Positions 1-11,780 of a stretch of 64,000 bases of DNA are shown here, piece after piece. This DNA comes from Mastigias papua (Eukaryota > Cnidaria > Scyphozoa > Rhizostomeae > Mastigiidae), in contig OZ025277.1 in NCBI GenBank assembly GCA_964019165.1, forward strand, positions 10,897,534 to 10,961,533. The letters are read 5' to 3'. The position numbers were made by a program, and so were the translations under genes. The notes below the pieces were generated by a model. That model was not told the origin of the DNA. It was given only the letters and a program-made list of their open reading frames with translations, and made no database searches. Numbering within the stretch: position 1 is the stretch's first letter; the number at the start of each line of letters is the position of its first letter.

Positions 1-768
1 GGCAGTTCACTTGCATGAAAGCAATGGCAAGTATGCTTGATGCTCCAGTCAGACCATAGTTTCCTCAAATCAGTGGATAAGGGACTTGCAGGAATTATTT
101 CAGTCTTGGTTCTGTGCTCCTGGAGCCTTGGGAGTTCTATGCCAGTAAGACCAACCACAAGCCTTCTCTAGCCCCCTTATGGTGGTACCTTAAAGTATCT
201 CAGCCCATTGTTCAAACCAAATAATATGGTTCCTCTTTCCATTGTTGAAGATTTTTCTGATTTGGGGAAATGTTTTGGAAGTTACACCAGCTATGGTCAA
301 CAGATGATATCATTTTTTAGGGCAAAGCCTGTAAAGTCCAGTAATAAAATTGTAAAAAAGCAGGTTGGAAATACTTCTGATAGTAGTAAGCTATGAGAAA
401 CTCTGTTTCCTGATGAGAGTCACCAATGAGGAATTTATGTCCCACTCAAGACTCAGAATCCTGCTAAGCTGGATTATTCCTGTGGCTTTGGATCAACAGT
501 TGACCATACCAAAGTTACCATATGAAAAATTCAGATTTGAAGACTGTTGGAAGACCAGGTACAATATTCAAAGGCACCCAAATAGGCATATTTTGAGGCA
601 TTGCAGACATGATGAATCAATTATTTGTTTGTATTTTGTACTTTTAATTATTTATCCAGGGTAATACATTCAGTTGATATGTAAGAAAACTGTTTTACAA
701 TATGCCCTGCTAAAGAAAATAATCATATCTAACCTAATTACATGCAGTATTTACGTTATAAACTCTAT

Positions 769-836
769 ACGGCTGTAAAGTGAGATCGAACGTGATTGGT
801 CGAATAGCATAGCCCTTAGTTACGTGGTAGCAACCG
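769..836 (+). repeat. Left terminal inverted repeat of the ISL2EU element
   Basis: 68 bp beginning ACGGCTGTAAAGTGAG, a perfect reverse complement of 5017-5084. Identity stops after the CAACCG at 831-836. Confidence 0.95.
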
Positions 837-1613
837 GTCTTCTCTGGATAGACTACTGTGGAAGAACACTTGATGTACTTTACAAAGCAAGGATGGATCG
901 TTTCTACCTACATATTTAGTCAAATTGTGTAACCATTGCATTCATTCTATAATTGAAGCTCTATATGTCAGCACTACTTGGTAAGTATTATTCATTTGTG
1001 GGTTGTATAACGTTGAGTCCTACTGCCGACCGAAATAGGCCATCGCTATACAAAGTAGTTCACTTTGTATTCCAGTGTTACTTCATTTGAAAGCCATTCA
1101 TTCAGTCATACATTCAGTGCATGTTCATTATTTTTTCTTCATTAGATGTGTCTTTGTATCATTTCCTCAACACTAACACTAAACCATCATTACGCCAACA
1201 TTCCATCACGTCACAACACCTTGCCCTTTGTTCATGCCAATTTCATACCAGCTTTCCCTCAACACCTTGCCATACCTATCCTAGCTCTTCCTCTTCAGAA
1301 GAGTCTTGTTTACTTTATCCTATTTACGTAAATCCGGAGACGAAATTATATATCTTATCGGAAAATATAAACTAGTTAGTGATCATTGATGTTGGTAGAG
1401 GAGAGGCATAAAACAACACAAACCGTAAAATTCGTCAAGACTAATGAAATTCGCGCTTCAGAAAAGGCAATCGGTTGAGTGAGATTGTAGATACAATCTA
1501 CGTTGCTGTTCATTTGTAATTGTCACAGACAAGAGAACACCACAGACTACTAAAGCTTTACTGCTCAGCATTACTTGACTACTGTTGAAAACAGATACAG
1601 TTTCATAATAGTC
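837..1613. other. Upstream region of the YqaJ gene, no gene seen
   Basis: About 780 bp between the left TIR and the first in-frame ATG at 1614. Short open frames at 1121-1375 look like chance. It presumably holds the promoter and 5' leader of the YqaJ gene, but I cannot point to specific elements. Confidence 0.4.
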
Positions 1614-2918
1614 ATGACAGAAATTATTACCATTGCTGGCATTGTGAATTTTTTCAAAGATGACATGAACTGTATAGAGAAGGGAGAGCTAAAATACAAA
1701 TCTGATTTTGTCCTTTCTCTGCAAATTAGAGATCATGATATTAATTCAGCTGTTAGAGCATCTATGAAAGATAGAAGCTACAATGTACAGCTAGAGATAA
1801 ACAGCAAAGGTGGAATAATTGCTGCATCATGTGAGTGCCCAAGAGGCAAATGGCTTTGCAGTCATATGGCAGCAACTGCAATTTATGTTAACAAGAAAGG
1901 CTACTCCAAGACAGATTTGCCAAACACATGGATAGCCAAGCCAAAGAAAGCAGCTAGGACTGTACCAAAGAAATGTGATGAGTTCTTCCCTCACAGTAAA
2001 CCAGAATATAGGGCAACGACAAGAGAGGTAACTGATGAAGATAGAGACTTTTTTTTAAAATCGCTTTGTGAGACTGGGGAATTTTGCCCAATGCAATGGT
2101 ACTTAGGTCCAGAGCCACCACAAGAGAATCAAAATATCCCCTTGGTGCCCATGCTAATTGAGGACCTCATACAAGATTTTATGGAGAGCAAAGCTCAATT
2201 TCTGGAGAAATGCAGAGTATCAGCAGAGCAAATACACTGGCTAGCTTCAAATACCAGTGATCAGAGATCCTCTCTACTCTGGGGTAAGTTTAGGAGGTTG
2301 CGGCTTACTGGAAGTAACTTTGGAGATGTGTTGAAGGCAGTAAATAGAAATAGAGGTCACGGACGTCCTTTCCCTTCATCCCTGTTCAAAAAATTAATGG
2401 GTGAATATACGTTTAACACAAAGGATTCAATTATTTGGGGTCAAATGCATGAGCAAGTTGCATTGGAACATTACAAGGAACTGACTGGAAACCATGTGGA
2501 GGACACTGGGATTCATCTTTTTCCTTGTGGCTTTCTTGGAAGTAGCCCTGATGGCATTATCACCTACAGAGGCACTGATAGAAAGGGAGTTTTGGAAATT
2601 AAATGCCCTTGGAAATATAGGAATTGCACAATTAGTGAAGCCTTGCTGAAGGAGCTTCCTGAAGGATCTAAAGCTACTTCATTTTACCTGACAAAAGAAG
2701 CTAAGTTGAGACAGGGACATAATTACTGGCATCAGATGCAAGCAGAAATGGAAGCTGTAGGTGTTTTGTCTGGTGATTTTGTGGTATGGACTGAGAAAGA
2801 AACAAAGATAATACCAGTAGAGAAAGACCCAAACTGGGAGAAAACTAACATTCCTCTTCTACAGGATTTTTACCTAAGTGAGCTTCTACCTCGGTTTTGC
2901 AGCACTCAGGATGATTAG
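1614..2918 (+). CDS. SWIM zinc finger plus YqaJ-type nuclease of the ISL2EU element
   Basis: A 434-residue protein. The frame is open from 1575, but 1614 is the first ATG. An N-terminal SWIM-type zinc motif (CECPRGKWLCSH, a CxCx6CxH pattern) lies near residue 80. The C-terminal half has the YqaJ restriction-nuclease-like signature: GSSPDG with the catalytic Asp, then LEIKCPW giving the ExK pair, then a His/Gln-rich helix (HNYWHQMQAEM). YqaJ folds are phage-recombinase-like exonucleases. In ISL2EU transposons they accompany the transposase, probably processing DNA ends, though the role is not proven. It converges with the THAP transposase at 3005-4751. No stop or frame break is seen in this copy. 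Confidence 0.85.
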   Translation: MTEIITIAGIVNFFKDDMNCIEKGELKYKSDFVLSLQIRDHDINSAVRASMKDRSYNVQLEINSKGGIIAASCECPRGKWLCSHMAATAIYVNKKGYSKTDLPNTWIAKPKKAARTVPKKCDEFFPHSKPEYRATTREVTDEDRDFFLKSLCETGEFCPMQWYLGPEPPQENQNIPLVPMLIEDLIQDFMESKAQFLEKCRVSAEQIHWLASNTSDQRSSLLWGKFRRLRLTGSNFGDVLKAVNRNRGHGRPFPSSLFKKLMGEYTFNTKDSIIWGQMHEQVALEHYKELTGNHVEDTGIHLFPCGFLGSSPDGIITYRGTDRKGVLEIKCPWKYRNCTISEALLKELPEGSKATSFYLTKEAKLRQGHNYWHQMQAEMEAVGVLSGDFVVWTEKETKIIPVEKDPNWEKTNIPLLQDFYLSELLPRFCSTQDD

Positions 2919-3004
2919 GTGTGGAATAGTTATAAAGTGGAACTTACAATTCTTTAGAAGCCATCTTTTAAGTAGTGTTCTTTTGTAACATAAGAGTTTC
3001 CTTA

Positions 3005-4751
3005 TCAATTCTTTGCATATTGTGCATAATTTTCAAAAATTCCAGCTATAATTGGGGATTGCAGATCCACCAAAGTAGCACAAACTTGAACAATTTTGTC
3101 CACAAATGGTCTCAGTGGTGCAGTAATAGTATTTAGAATTTTAAAATTTCTCATGCGCTCTATGGCTCGTTCAACATGAATCCTGCAAGAAGCAATTTTG
3201 CATGAGAATGCGGCTTCTTCTTTTGTGAGCTGTGTTTTGCCAACAAGAAATGCTGGTAAATTCAGAAACACATTCTTGGGTAGAAGATCATATATCTGAA
3301 ATCCTTTGTCAGCAAGAATTAGGTCACCTGCCTAGAATGAAAAAGTTATGTCTATCACATCATTCAGTCATATAAAGCTGTATGCACATATAAATACATA
3401 CATAGATAAATACATACATACATCCATCCATCCAACCACCCATGCATACATAAGTACTTACGTACACATCTGCAAAGTACATAGTGCAATGTTTATCAAA
3501 TTAAAATTTATAGTAATGCTTATTTCTCTCCACTCCTCATAATTGCAGGAGGCCAAGTCTACTGCAGTGAGCAGCAAACCATCATTGAGCAAGGGAATCT
3601 ATTTGGTTGCTAAAATAGGAAAAGCCAGATAGAATGGAAAATGGCTATACCTGTAAATGATGCAAAATTCCAGATTCCTTTGTCACAGTCTTATCACTGG
3701 TACTACCAGGAAATCCATCACTCACAAACGTAATACAGCCATTGGGAGCCACACCAATCAGGAATTTGCCAGTTAGATAATTTTTGTAGTTACTATAGGA
3801 TGATGATGCTGCTTCTAGATCTTTTCTGGGAACATTCACACAAAACTCAGTACAGTCTAAAATTATTCTGCAGTTTGTAAAGCTACCAAATGACTCTGGA
3901 AGAGTGCACTTATTCTTCTCTAAAGATGGAATCTTTCTCATCAAACCAAGATAGACAATTTCATGGACAGCATGAAGATATGTCATGAATATATTCTGAA
4001 TTGTTGTCTGGCTTAAAGAAAATCTGTGTGCTAAATCAAAGTATGGTAGATCTAGTCTCAATTTCATAAAGAAAATAAGGAGTTGGTCCTCACTGTCCAC
4101 AGATGTAACTGATGATCCAGACCAATATGTTAGGTGAAAACGACTTATCAAGTCAGCAAGTGATTGGAATATAGCCCTACTTAATCCAGTGTAGCGTTGT
4201 ACTTCACAATCTGTCAAGTTTTTGTATAAAAATCTAGCTTTCTCCAATTTCTTTATTTTCAGTTTAGCTTTTTCTAGTTCAACTTTTAATTTGTTGAGTT
4301 CAAATGATAATTGTTCAACATTGTCCATATGTTGTTTCTCTTCATTATCTGGAGTGTCAAAAATGTCCACATTTGGTATTTCATTTGTTATTGCAGTCGA
4401 GGAAGAAAGTGGGGGGCCTAGGGAATCAAGGGCTTTTCTGGAACAAGTGGTGATCCGCTTTTGCAAACGTTCATCCGTTACACTTCCACGAAGATTTAGG
4501 TTTGGTATTGACCCTCTCTTTAATCTTTTTCTCTGCACATGTCCAGGGGCATCACTCTTTGTTGCAGAAAACTGGTCTTCCGAAAAGTGCCTACTGCATA
4601 CATAAGATGTGGAAGTTGGACTGAATCCCTCCCTACGTACTCTCACTATCCACGACCGTCTCGTATGTTGTTCAGATGGATATTGAAAAAATGACTCATT
4701 AGATGTAGCTGATGATGAATAACAACCAAACACAGAACAATATTTTGGCAT
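3005..4751 (-). CDS. THAP plus DDE transposase of the ISL2EU element (two exons)
   Basis: Exon 1 is 4751-3651, exon 2 is 3331-3005, total 475 residues. The intron starts CAG|GTATAG and ends TTCTAG, and both exons are in phase 0. The N-terminus is a THAP zinc finger (MPKYCSVFGC, later CSRHFSEDQF) that should bind the element ends. A coiled-coil-like stretch (residues about 140-170) follows. Then comes a DDE_Tnp_4 (PIF/Harbinger-like) catalytic domain: first Asp in ILDCTE, second in LADKGF at the start of exon 2, Glu in HVERAIERMRNF. The second Asp falls only in exon 2, which supports the splice model. The intron holds a TACA-rich simple repeat. The copy appears intact. Confidence 0.85.
3373..3470. 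repeat. TACA/CATC-rich simple repeat in the transposase intron
   Basis: Imperfect tetranucleotide array (CATACATACAT, then CATCCATCCATC) lying inside the predicted intron 3332-3650. Confidence 0.7.
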
Positions 4752-5016
4752 TTTGTAACAACAACAAAAAAGTTCCCGCAGTTTCTGTAGTCGATAGTCG
4801 AAGTAACGATATCACTTAGGCCTACGACATTTTACAGGTTGTAAAAAAGTACAATAAACAAGTCCAGAAGCCACATATTAACATGAAAATGACTATCAAG
4901 ACAGATAAAACCTAATGCTAGTACTAAGTTAACGAAATAGTTTGATAAAACCGCTCTTGCTTGGACTTAACACACGGAAAATCCACGAACGCAATACTTC
5001 GTACTTGAGTGCTGGT

Positions 5017-5084
5017 CGGTTGCTACCACGTAACTAAGGGCTATGCTATTCGACCAATCACGTTCGATCTCACTTTACAGCCGT
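5017..5084 (-). repeat. Right terminal inverted repeat of the ISL2EU element
   Basis: 68 bp ending CTTTACAGCCGT, a perfect reverse complement of 769-836. Confidence 0.95.
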
Positions 5085-5097
5085 ATAGTAAAAGCAA

Positions 5098-8000
5098 TGA
5101 AGAAAACAAATCTTAATTTGACCAGAAAGAAGAATTGACCAATAGAGCACTCTCATGAGACAGCATTCTTAGAATGTTGGGTAAATTTTTGCACCGAAGG
5201 CGCTAGTATCTTTTAGCAGAGTAACAGGATAAAGGCACACGATATCCAAGTTGTTAGGCCACATGGGTAAAACTAAACATAACAATTGTAATCGAGTACA
5301 AAGTTCAAAGTTATAATAATAAACACCATTACGAGGTTATAACATAAAAACCATGAACAAAACAAATCTTTGACGCTAACTCCAACACTCCCACTCGTCA
5401 ATGATAAACATATAAAGTTTTCAAGCAACGTCTTTAACGTTCATCAAATCACGTAAATGTTCAAATGAAGATTTCGGTAAAGGTTTTGTCAAAATGTCTG
5501 CTCTCATATCCTTTGAAGTACAATATTTCAGTTCAACATTTCTTTTCACAACAGCATCTCGAATAAAGTGATATTTAATGTCAATATGCTTTGTCTTTGA
5601 ATGATATCTAGCATCTTTAGATATTGCAATACATCCATTGTTGTCTTCATATAACGTGGTTGGTTCCTCTTGTGTAAATCCTATGGATTTCAATAGTAAT
5701 CGTAACCAAATAGCTTCTTGTGCGCCACATGCAGCTGCTACATATTCAGCTTCAGTAGTTGAGAGTGCCACAACTGTTTGTCTCTTACTTGCCCATGAAA
5801 CCAGGGAGTTCTGAATGAAAAATAGGTATCCACTTTGGGATTTTCGATTGAAATTTCTTCCCCAGTCTGCATCCACATATCCAGTAAGTTTTATACCTTT
5901 TTGCTCACTTCCATAATATGTAAGTCCATAATTGATAGTTCCTTTAATATATCTAAAAATATGTTTAAGTGCTTTCCAATGATCGGCTCCAGGGTTGGAA
6001 CTAAACTGATTGACAGATGCTAATGCTGAAGCAAGATCAGGTCTTGTTCCGCAGGTAATATATGTGATTGCTCCCACTGCTGCCTGATACAGTTTCTTGT
6101 CTACTTCATCATCTGTGTTAGGATATAATTTAAGACCTGGATCTTCGGGTGTTGAGACGGGTCGACAATCCTCCATTCCAAATCGTTTCAACAGGTTCTC
6201 TAGGTACCCTTTTTGACTCAATTTCATCTTTCGATTTTTACGATCTCTCATAATCTCAATGCCTAGGCAGAATGTTGCTTCTCCTAAGTCTTTCATTTTG
6301 AGGTGTTTCATCAACTCAAGCTTGACACATCTAAGCATCTTCCCATCATTAGATGCAAGTAGCAAGTCATCAACATATAATGCAAGCATTACAAACTTTG
6401 TATTCTCTCTCTTGAGGTAAATGCATGAATCTCCATCACACTGAGTGAATCCAATCTTTCTGAGTAGAACATCCATTGTATAAAACCAACATCGGCTTGC
6501 TTGTTTCAACCCATACAGTCCTTTCTTCAGTTTACAAACATAATCTTCCTTTCCTTCGACTACAAATCCTTCCGGTTGACACATGTAAATTTCTTCTTGC
6601 AAATCTCCGTTGAGAAATGCGGTTTGAACATCCATCTGATGTAAGTGTAAATCAAGCTCATTTGCAATCGCAAGTACAGTCCGGATAGAAGTAAAACGAG
6701 CTACTGGTGAGTAGGTTTCTTTGTAGTCAATGCCCGGTTTTTGAGAAAAACCTTGAGCAACAAGTCTTGCCTTATAGCGATTTATAGTTCCATCAGCATT
6801 ATGCTTGATCTTGAAGATCCACTTATTTCCGATAGCTTTTCGTCCTTCTGGCAATTTCTCTAATGTCCATGTAGCATTCTTCATTAGTGCTTCATATTCA
6901 TATTTTACAGCTTGTTTCCACTGAGCACTCTGTGAACTTTCAATTGCTTCAGACAATGAATTGGGTTCTCCAATATTTTCTAATTCTGCACACAACAATT
7001 CCTGTTCTAACTCTTCACCATCAAGCCAATCTCCATACATACTTGGAGCTTTCCTTTCACGTAATGATCTTCTAGGCTCTATCCTCTCTGATATTTCACT
7101 TTCTTCATTGACATCAGCATTATCATGCCTCACATCTGCACTGATATCACTACTTTCAATTTCTTCTATTCTATTTCCTGACTGCTCACTAATCATTTCA
7201 GATTTGTCATTCAGATATGTGTTTACTTTCTTTAAGCAACCTCCAAAGCTGTTTTCAACAAACTTGACATCTCTGCTCACAGTAAATCTTTTACTCTTTG
7301 GTTCAAACAGTCTATAACCTTTCTGAGTACCACTGTATCCAAGAAATATATGTCTAACACTCTTCATATCCAATTTCTTTCTTTTTTCAGTTGGCACATG
7401 TACATAGGCGTCACACCCGAATACCTTAAAATCTTTCACAGATGGTTTCTTGCCAAAGAATGCCTCAAATGGTACTACACCTTCAACTGCTTTTGTAGTA
7501 CACCTGTTTTGTACATACATAGATGCTAAGACAGCTTCTGCCCAAAATTCTTGTGTGAGGTTTGCAAAATGCATCATAGAGCGTGCGGATTCCATCAAAG
7601 TTCTGTTCTTTCTCTCAGCAACTCCATTCTGTTCTGGAGTGTAAGGCACAGTGAGTTGTCTCTTAATACCAGTATTTTTAAGGAAAAAATCAAAATCTTT
7701 GTTAACATATTCAGTACCATTGTCTGATCTGAGTGTTTTCACTTTCTGTCCTGTCTGCCTTTCAACCATGCTTACATATTCCTTAAAGCATGACAGCACT
7801 TGATTCTTTTCCTTAATGAAGTAAACTGCACCATATCGAGATAAATCATCTATAAATGTGACAAAGTATCTGTTCCCTCCTAGTGATCTTACAGGCATAG
7901 GGCCACAAACATCTGAGTGTATGATTTCTAGCAATTCTTCTGCTCTGGTGCCTCCAGTCTTTGGAAACTGTTCACGTGTTTGCTTTCCAAGAGTGCAACT

Positions 8001-8423
8001 TTCACAAAAATCAATTTTACTGTCCTTTTCAACATGGAGATCTTTAATGATATCTTTGGAAGACATAGTTTTAATTGTTTCTTGATTAACATGCCCTAAT
8101 CTCTGATGCCACAGCTCAAGATCTGATGTTATCTCTGCAATGGACACTTCTTGATTTTTCACAACAAATCCACCTAGCTCATACTGACTGCATCCTTTAT
8201 GAACTCTAGCAGTTGAGCACAACTTCTGAGTATCTATTTTTCGAAACTCACATTGATCATCAGTAAATAGTACGTTGATCCCCTTATGTGCAATTGTATG
8301 CACTGAAAGCAAGTTTTGCCCAAGTTCTGGCACAAATAACACATTCTCTATTCTAAAATCAACATTTAACTTTGGATTAGACCACCTCACAGTACCAATT
8401 CAATACCTTGTACCACAGAATTA
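5098..8423 (-). mobile_element. Copia LTR retrotransposon, 5'-truncated, left-arm copy
   Basis: Minus-strand copy missing the 5' LTR, gag and most of the protease, cut at the palindrome centre. It contains part of pol and a putative 3' LTR (5098-5387, mirror of 11491-11780). No target duplication can be defined because only one LTR exists. Confidence 0.88.
5421..8423 (-). pseudogene. Copia pol (integrase, RT, RNase H), truncated left-arm copy
   Basis: The frame is open for 989 codons from 8390 to 5421. Upstream of that a one-base deletion relative to the right arm breaks the frame at once. Domains in order: GAG-pre-integrase zinc motif (HQRLGH, CESCTLGK), integrase core (HSDVCGP, RSDNGTEY, NGVAERKNRT), Copia RT (YVDDLLLAS), RNase H (DADWG, EDNNGC). 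The N-terminal gag and protease are absent. It is nearly identical at protein level to the right-arm copy. Confidence 0.85.
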
Positions 8424-11400
8424 TGAAGTTGAAGAAAATGTCAGACTTGCAAATAATTCTGTGGTACAAGGTATTGGAATTGGTACTGTGAGGTGGTCTA
8501 ATCCAAAGTTAAATGTTGATTTTAGAATAGAGAATGTGTTATTTGTGCCAGAACTTGGGCAAAACTTGCTTTCAGTGCATACAATTGCACATAAGGGGAT
8601 CAACGTACTATTTACTGATGATCAATGTGAGTTTCGAAAAATAGATACTCAGAAGTTGTGCTCAACTGCTAGAGTTCATAAAGGATGCAGTCAGTATGAG
8701 CTAGGTGGATTTGTTGTGAAAAATCAAGAAGTGTCCATTGCAGAGATAACATCAGATCTTGAGCTGTGGCATCAGAGATTAGGGCATGTTAATCAAGAAA
8801 CAATTAAAACTATGTCTTCCAAAGATATCATTAAAGACCTCCATGTTGAAAAGGACAGTAAAATTGATTTTTGTGAAAGTTGCACTCTTGGAAAGCAAAC
8901 ACGTGAACAGTTTCCAAAGACTGGAGGCACCAGAGCAGAAGAATTGCTAGAAATCATACACTCAGATGTTTGTGGCCCTATGCCTGTAAGATCACTAGGA
9001 GGGAACAGATACTTTGTCACATTTATAGATGATTTATCTCGATATGGTGCAGTTTACTTCATTAAGGAAAAGAATCAAGTGCTGTCATGCTTTAAGGAAT
9101 ATGTAAGCATGGTTGAAAGGCAGACAGGACAGAAAGTGAAAACACTCAGATCAGACAATGGTACTGAATATGTTAACAAAGATTTTGATTTTTTCCTTAA
9201 AAATACTGGTATTAAGAGACAACTCACTGTGCCTTACACTCCAGAACAGAATGGAGTTGCTGAGAGAAAGAACAGAACTTTGATGGAATCCGCACGCTCT
9301 ATGATGCATTTTGCAAACCTCACACAAGAATTTTGGGCAGAAGCTGTCTTAGCATCTATGTATGTACAAAACAGGTGTACTACAAAAGCAGTTGAAGGTG
9401 TAGTACCATTTGAGGCATTCTTTGGCAAGAAACCATCTGTGAAAGATTTTAAGGTATTCGGGTGTGACGCCTATGTACATGTGCCAACTGAAAAAAGAAA
9501 GAAATTGGATATGAAGAGTGTTAGACATATATTTCTTGGATACAGTGGTACTCAGAAAGGTTATAGACTGTTTGAACCAAAGAGTAAAAGATTTACTGTG
9601 AGCAGAGATGTCAAGTTTGTTGAAAACAGCTTTGGAGGTTGCTTAAAGAAAGTAAACACATATCTGAATGACAAATCTGAAATGATTAGTGAGCAGTCAG
9701 GAAATAGAATAGAAGAAATTGAAAGTAGTGATATCAGTGCAGATGTGAGGCATGATAATGCTGATGTCAATGAAGAAAGTGAAATATCAGAGAGGATAGA
9801 GCCTAGAAGATCATTACGTGAAAGGAAAGCTCCAAGTATGTATGGAGATTGGCTTGATGGTGAAGAGTTAGAACAGGAATTGTTGTGTGCAGAATTAGAA
9901 AATATTGGAGAACCCAATTCATTGTCTGAAGCAATTGAAAGTTCACAGAGTGCTCAGTGGAAACAAGCTGTAAAATATGAATATGAAGCACTAATGAAGA
10001 ATGCTACATGGACATTAGAGAAATTGCCAGAAGGACGAAAAGCTATCGGAAATAAGTGGATCTTCAAGATCAAGCATAATGCTGATGGAACTATAAATCG
10101 CTATAAGGCAAGACTTGTTGCTCAAGGTTTTTCTCAAAAACCGGGCATTGACTACAAAGAAACCTACTCACCAGTAGCTCGTTTTACTTCTATCCGGACT
10201 GTACTTGCGATTGCAAATGAGCTTGATTTACACTTACATCAGATGGATGTTCAAACCGCATTTCTCAACGGAGATTTGCAAGAAGAAATTTACATGTGTC
10301 AACCGGAAGGATTTGTAGTCGAAGGAAAGGAAGATTATGTTTGTAAACTGAAGAAAGGACTGTATGGGTTGAAACAAGCAAGCCGATGTTGGTTTTATAC
10401 AATGGATGTTCTACTCAGAAAGATTGGATTCACTCAGTGTGATGGAGATTCATGCATTTACCTCAAGAGAGAGAATACAAAGTTTGTAATGCTTGCATTA
10501 TATGTTGATGACTTGCTACTTGCATCTAATGATGGGAAGATGCTTAGATGTGTCAAGCTTGAGTTGATGAAACACCTCAAAATGAAAGACTTAGGAGAAG
10601 CAACATTCTGCCTAGGCATTGAGATTATGAGAGATCGTAAAAATCGAAAGATGAAATTGAGTCAAAAAGGGTACCTAGAGAACCTGTTGAAACGATTTGG
10701 AATGGAGGATTGTCGACCCGTCTCAACACCCGAAGATCCAGGTCTTAAATTATATCCTAACACAGATGATGAAGTAGACAAGAAACTGTATCAGGCAGCA
10801 GTGGGAGCAATCACATATATTACCTGCGGAACAAGACCTGATCTTGCTTCAGCATTAGCATCTGTCAATCAGTTTAGTTCCAACCCTGGAGCCGATCATT
10901 GGAAAGCACTTAAACATATTTTTAGATATATTAAAGGAACTATCAATTATGGACTTACATATTATGGAAGTGAGCAAAAAGGTATAAAACTTACTGGATA
11001 TGTGGATGCAGACTGGGGAAGAAATTTCAATCGAAAATCCCAAAGTGGATACCTATTTTTCATTCAGAACTCCCTGGTTTCATGGGCAAGTAAGAGACAA
11101 ACAGTTGTGGCACTCTCAACTACTGAAGCTGAATATGTAGCAGCTGCATGTGGCGCACAAGAAGCTATTTGGTTACGATTACTATTGAAATCCATAGGAT
11201 TTACACAAGAGGAACCAACCACGTTATATGAAGACAACAATGGATGTATTGCAATATCTAAAGATGCTAGATATCATTCAAAGACAAAGCATATTGACAT
11301 TAAATATCACTTTATTCGAGATGCTGTTGTGAAAAGAAATGTTGAACTGAAATATTGTACTTCAAAGGATATGAGAGCAGACATTTTGACAAAACCTTTA

Positions 11401-11457
11401 CCGAAATCTTCATTTGAACATTTACGTGATTTGATGAACGTTAAAGACGTTGCTTGA
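8424..11457 (+). pseudogene. Copia pol, truncated right-arm copy
   Basis: The open frame begins upstream at 8275, but everything before about 8424 is antisense of the mirrored copy and is not real coding. Genuine pol starts with the last part of the protease region (LANNSVVQGIGIGTV), then GAG-pre-integrase, integrase with D, D and E motifs, a hinge ending in the HIFLGYSGTQKGY region, RT with YVDDLL, and RNase H. It ends at TGA, 33 bp before the putative LTR. There are no internal stops, so the truncation is recent or selection was recent. With no gag or protease it cannot be autonomous. Confidence 0.87.
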
Positions 11458-11490
11458 AAACTTTATATGTTTATCATTGACGAGTGGGAG

Positions 11491-11780
11491 TGTTGGAGTT
11501 AGCGTCAAAGATTTGTTTTGTTCATGGTTTTTATGTTATAACCTCGTAATGGTGTTTATTATTATAACTTTGAACTTTGTACTCGATTACAATTGTTATG
11601 TTTAGTTTTACCCATGTGGCCTAACAACTTGGATATCGTGTGCCTTTATCCTGTTACTCTGCTAAAAGATACTAGCGCCTTCGGTGCAAAAATTTACCCA
11701 ACATTCTAAGAATGCTGTCTCATGAGAGTGCTCTATTGGTCAATTCTTCTTTCTGGTCAAATTAAGATTTGTTTTCTTCA
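11491..11780 (+). repeat. Putative Copia 3' LTR
   Basis: Starts TGTTGGAGTT directly after a purine-rich tract (CGAGTGGGAG), a typical Copia junction. I place the end at TTCTTCA by the CA rule only. There is no second LTR to confirm it. The mirror copy is 5098-5387. Confidence 0.5.

Larger units (their letters stand above)
769..5084. mobile_element. ISL2EU-type DNA transposon, 4316 bp, AT target duplication
   Basis: Bounded by 68-bp terminal inverted repeats and by AT at 767-768 and 5085-5086. The empty site in the other palindrome arm (11792-11793) has a single AT, so the 2-bp duplication is directly demonstrated. It encodes two divergent-function proteins: a YqaJ/SWIM nuclease on plus and a THAP plus DDE transposase on minus, arranged convergently. 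Established knowledge: ISL2EU elements, relatives of PIF/Harbinger, carry this pair and duplicate 2 bp. Both genes look open, so the element may be autonomous. Confidence 0.9.
1..8423 (+). repeat. Left arm of a >12.5-kb palindrome
   Basis: Position 1 pairs with 12559 and 8423 with 8454 in reverse complement. The arm is interrupted by the DNA transposon at 769-5084 (TSD included). It consists of flanking DNA (1-766), the insertion, and a minus-strand Copia fragment (5087-8423). Apart from the insertion I see a single one-base length difference, next to the centre (a CC on one arm is a C on the other, near 8401). The arm runs off the window start, so its outer end is not visible. Bases 1-766 hold short open frames (for example 208-396) that I do not recognise. 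Confidence 0.93.
8424..11780 (+). mobile_element. Copia LTR retrotransposon, 5'-truncated, right-arm copy
   Basis: Plus-strand copy with pol and a putative 3' LTR. Truncation lies at the palindrome centre. The 30-bp centre spacer reads in frame as the end of the protease region, so this copy reaches about 30 bp further 5' than its mirror image. Confidence 0.88.

Noticed and set aside
6961..7317. Open frames antisense to Copia pol, seen on both arms (also 9561-9917)
   Set aside because: Shadows of the pol reading frame, present in mirror-image pairs.
8275..8423. N-terminal extension of the right-arm Copia ORF
   Set aside because: It is the antisense of the mirrored left-arm copy reading through the palindrome centre, so the open frame there is accidental.
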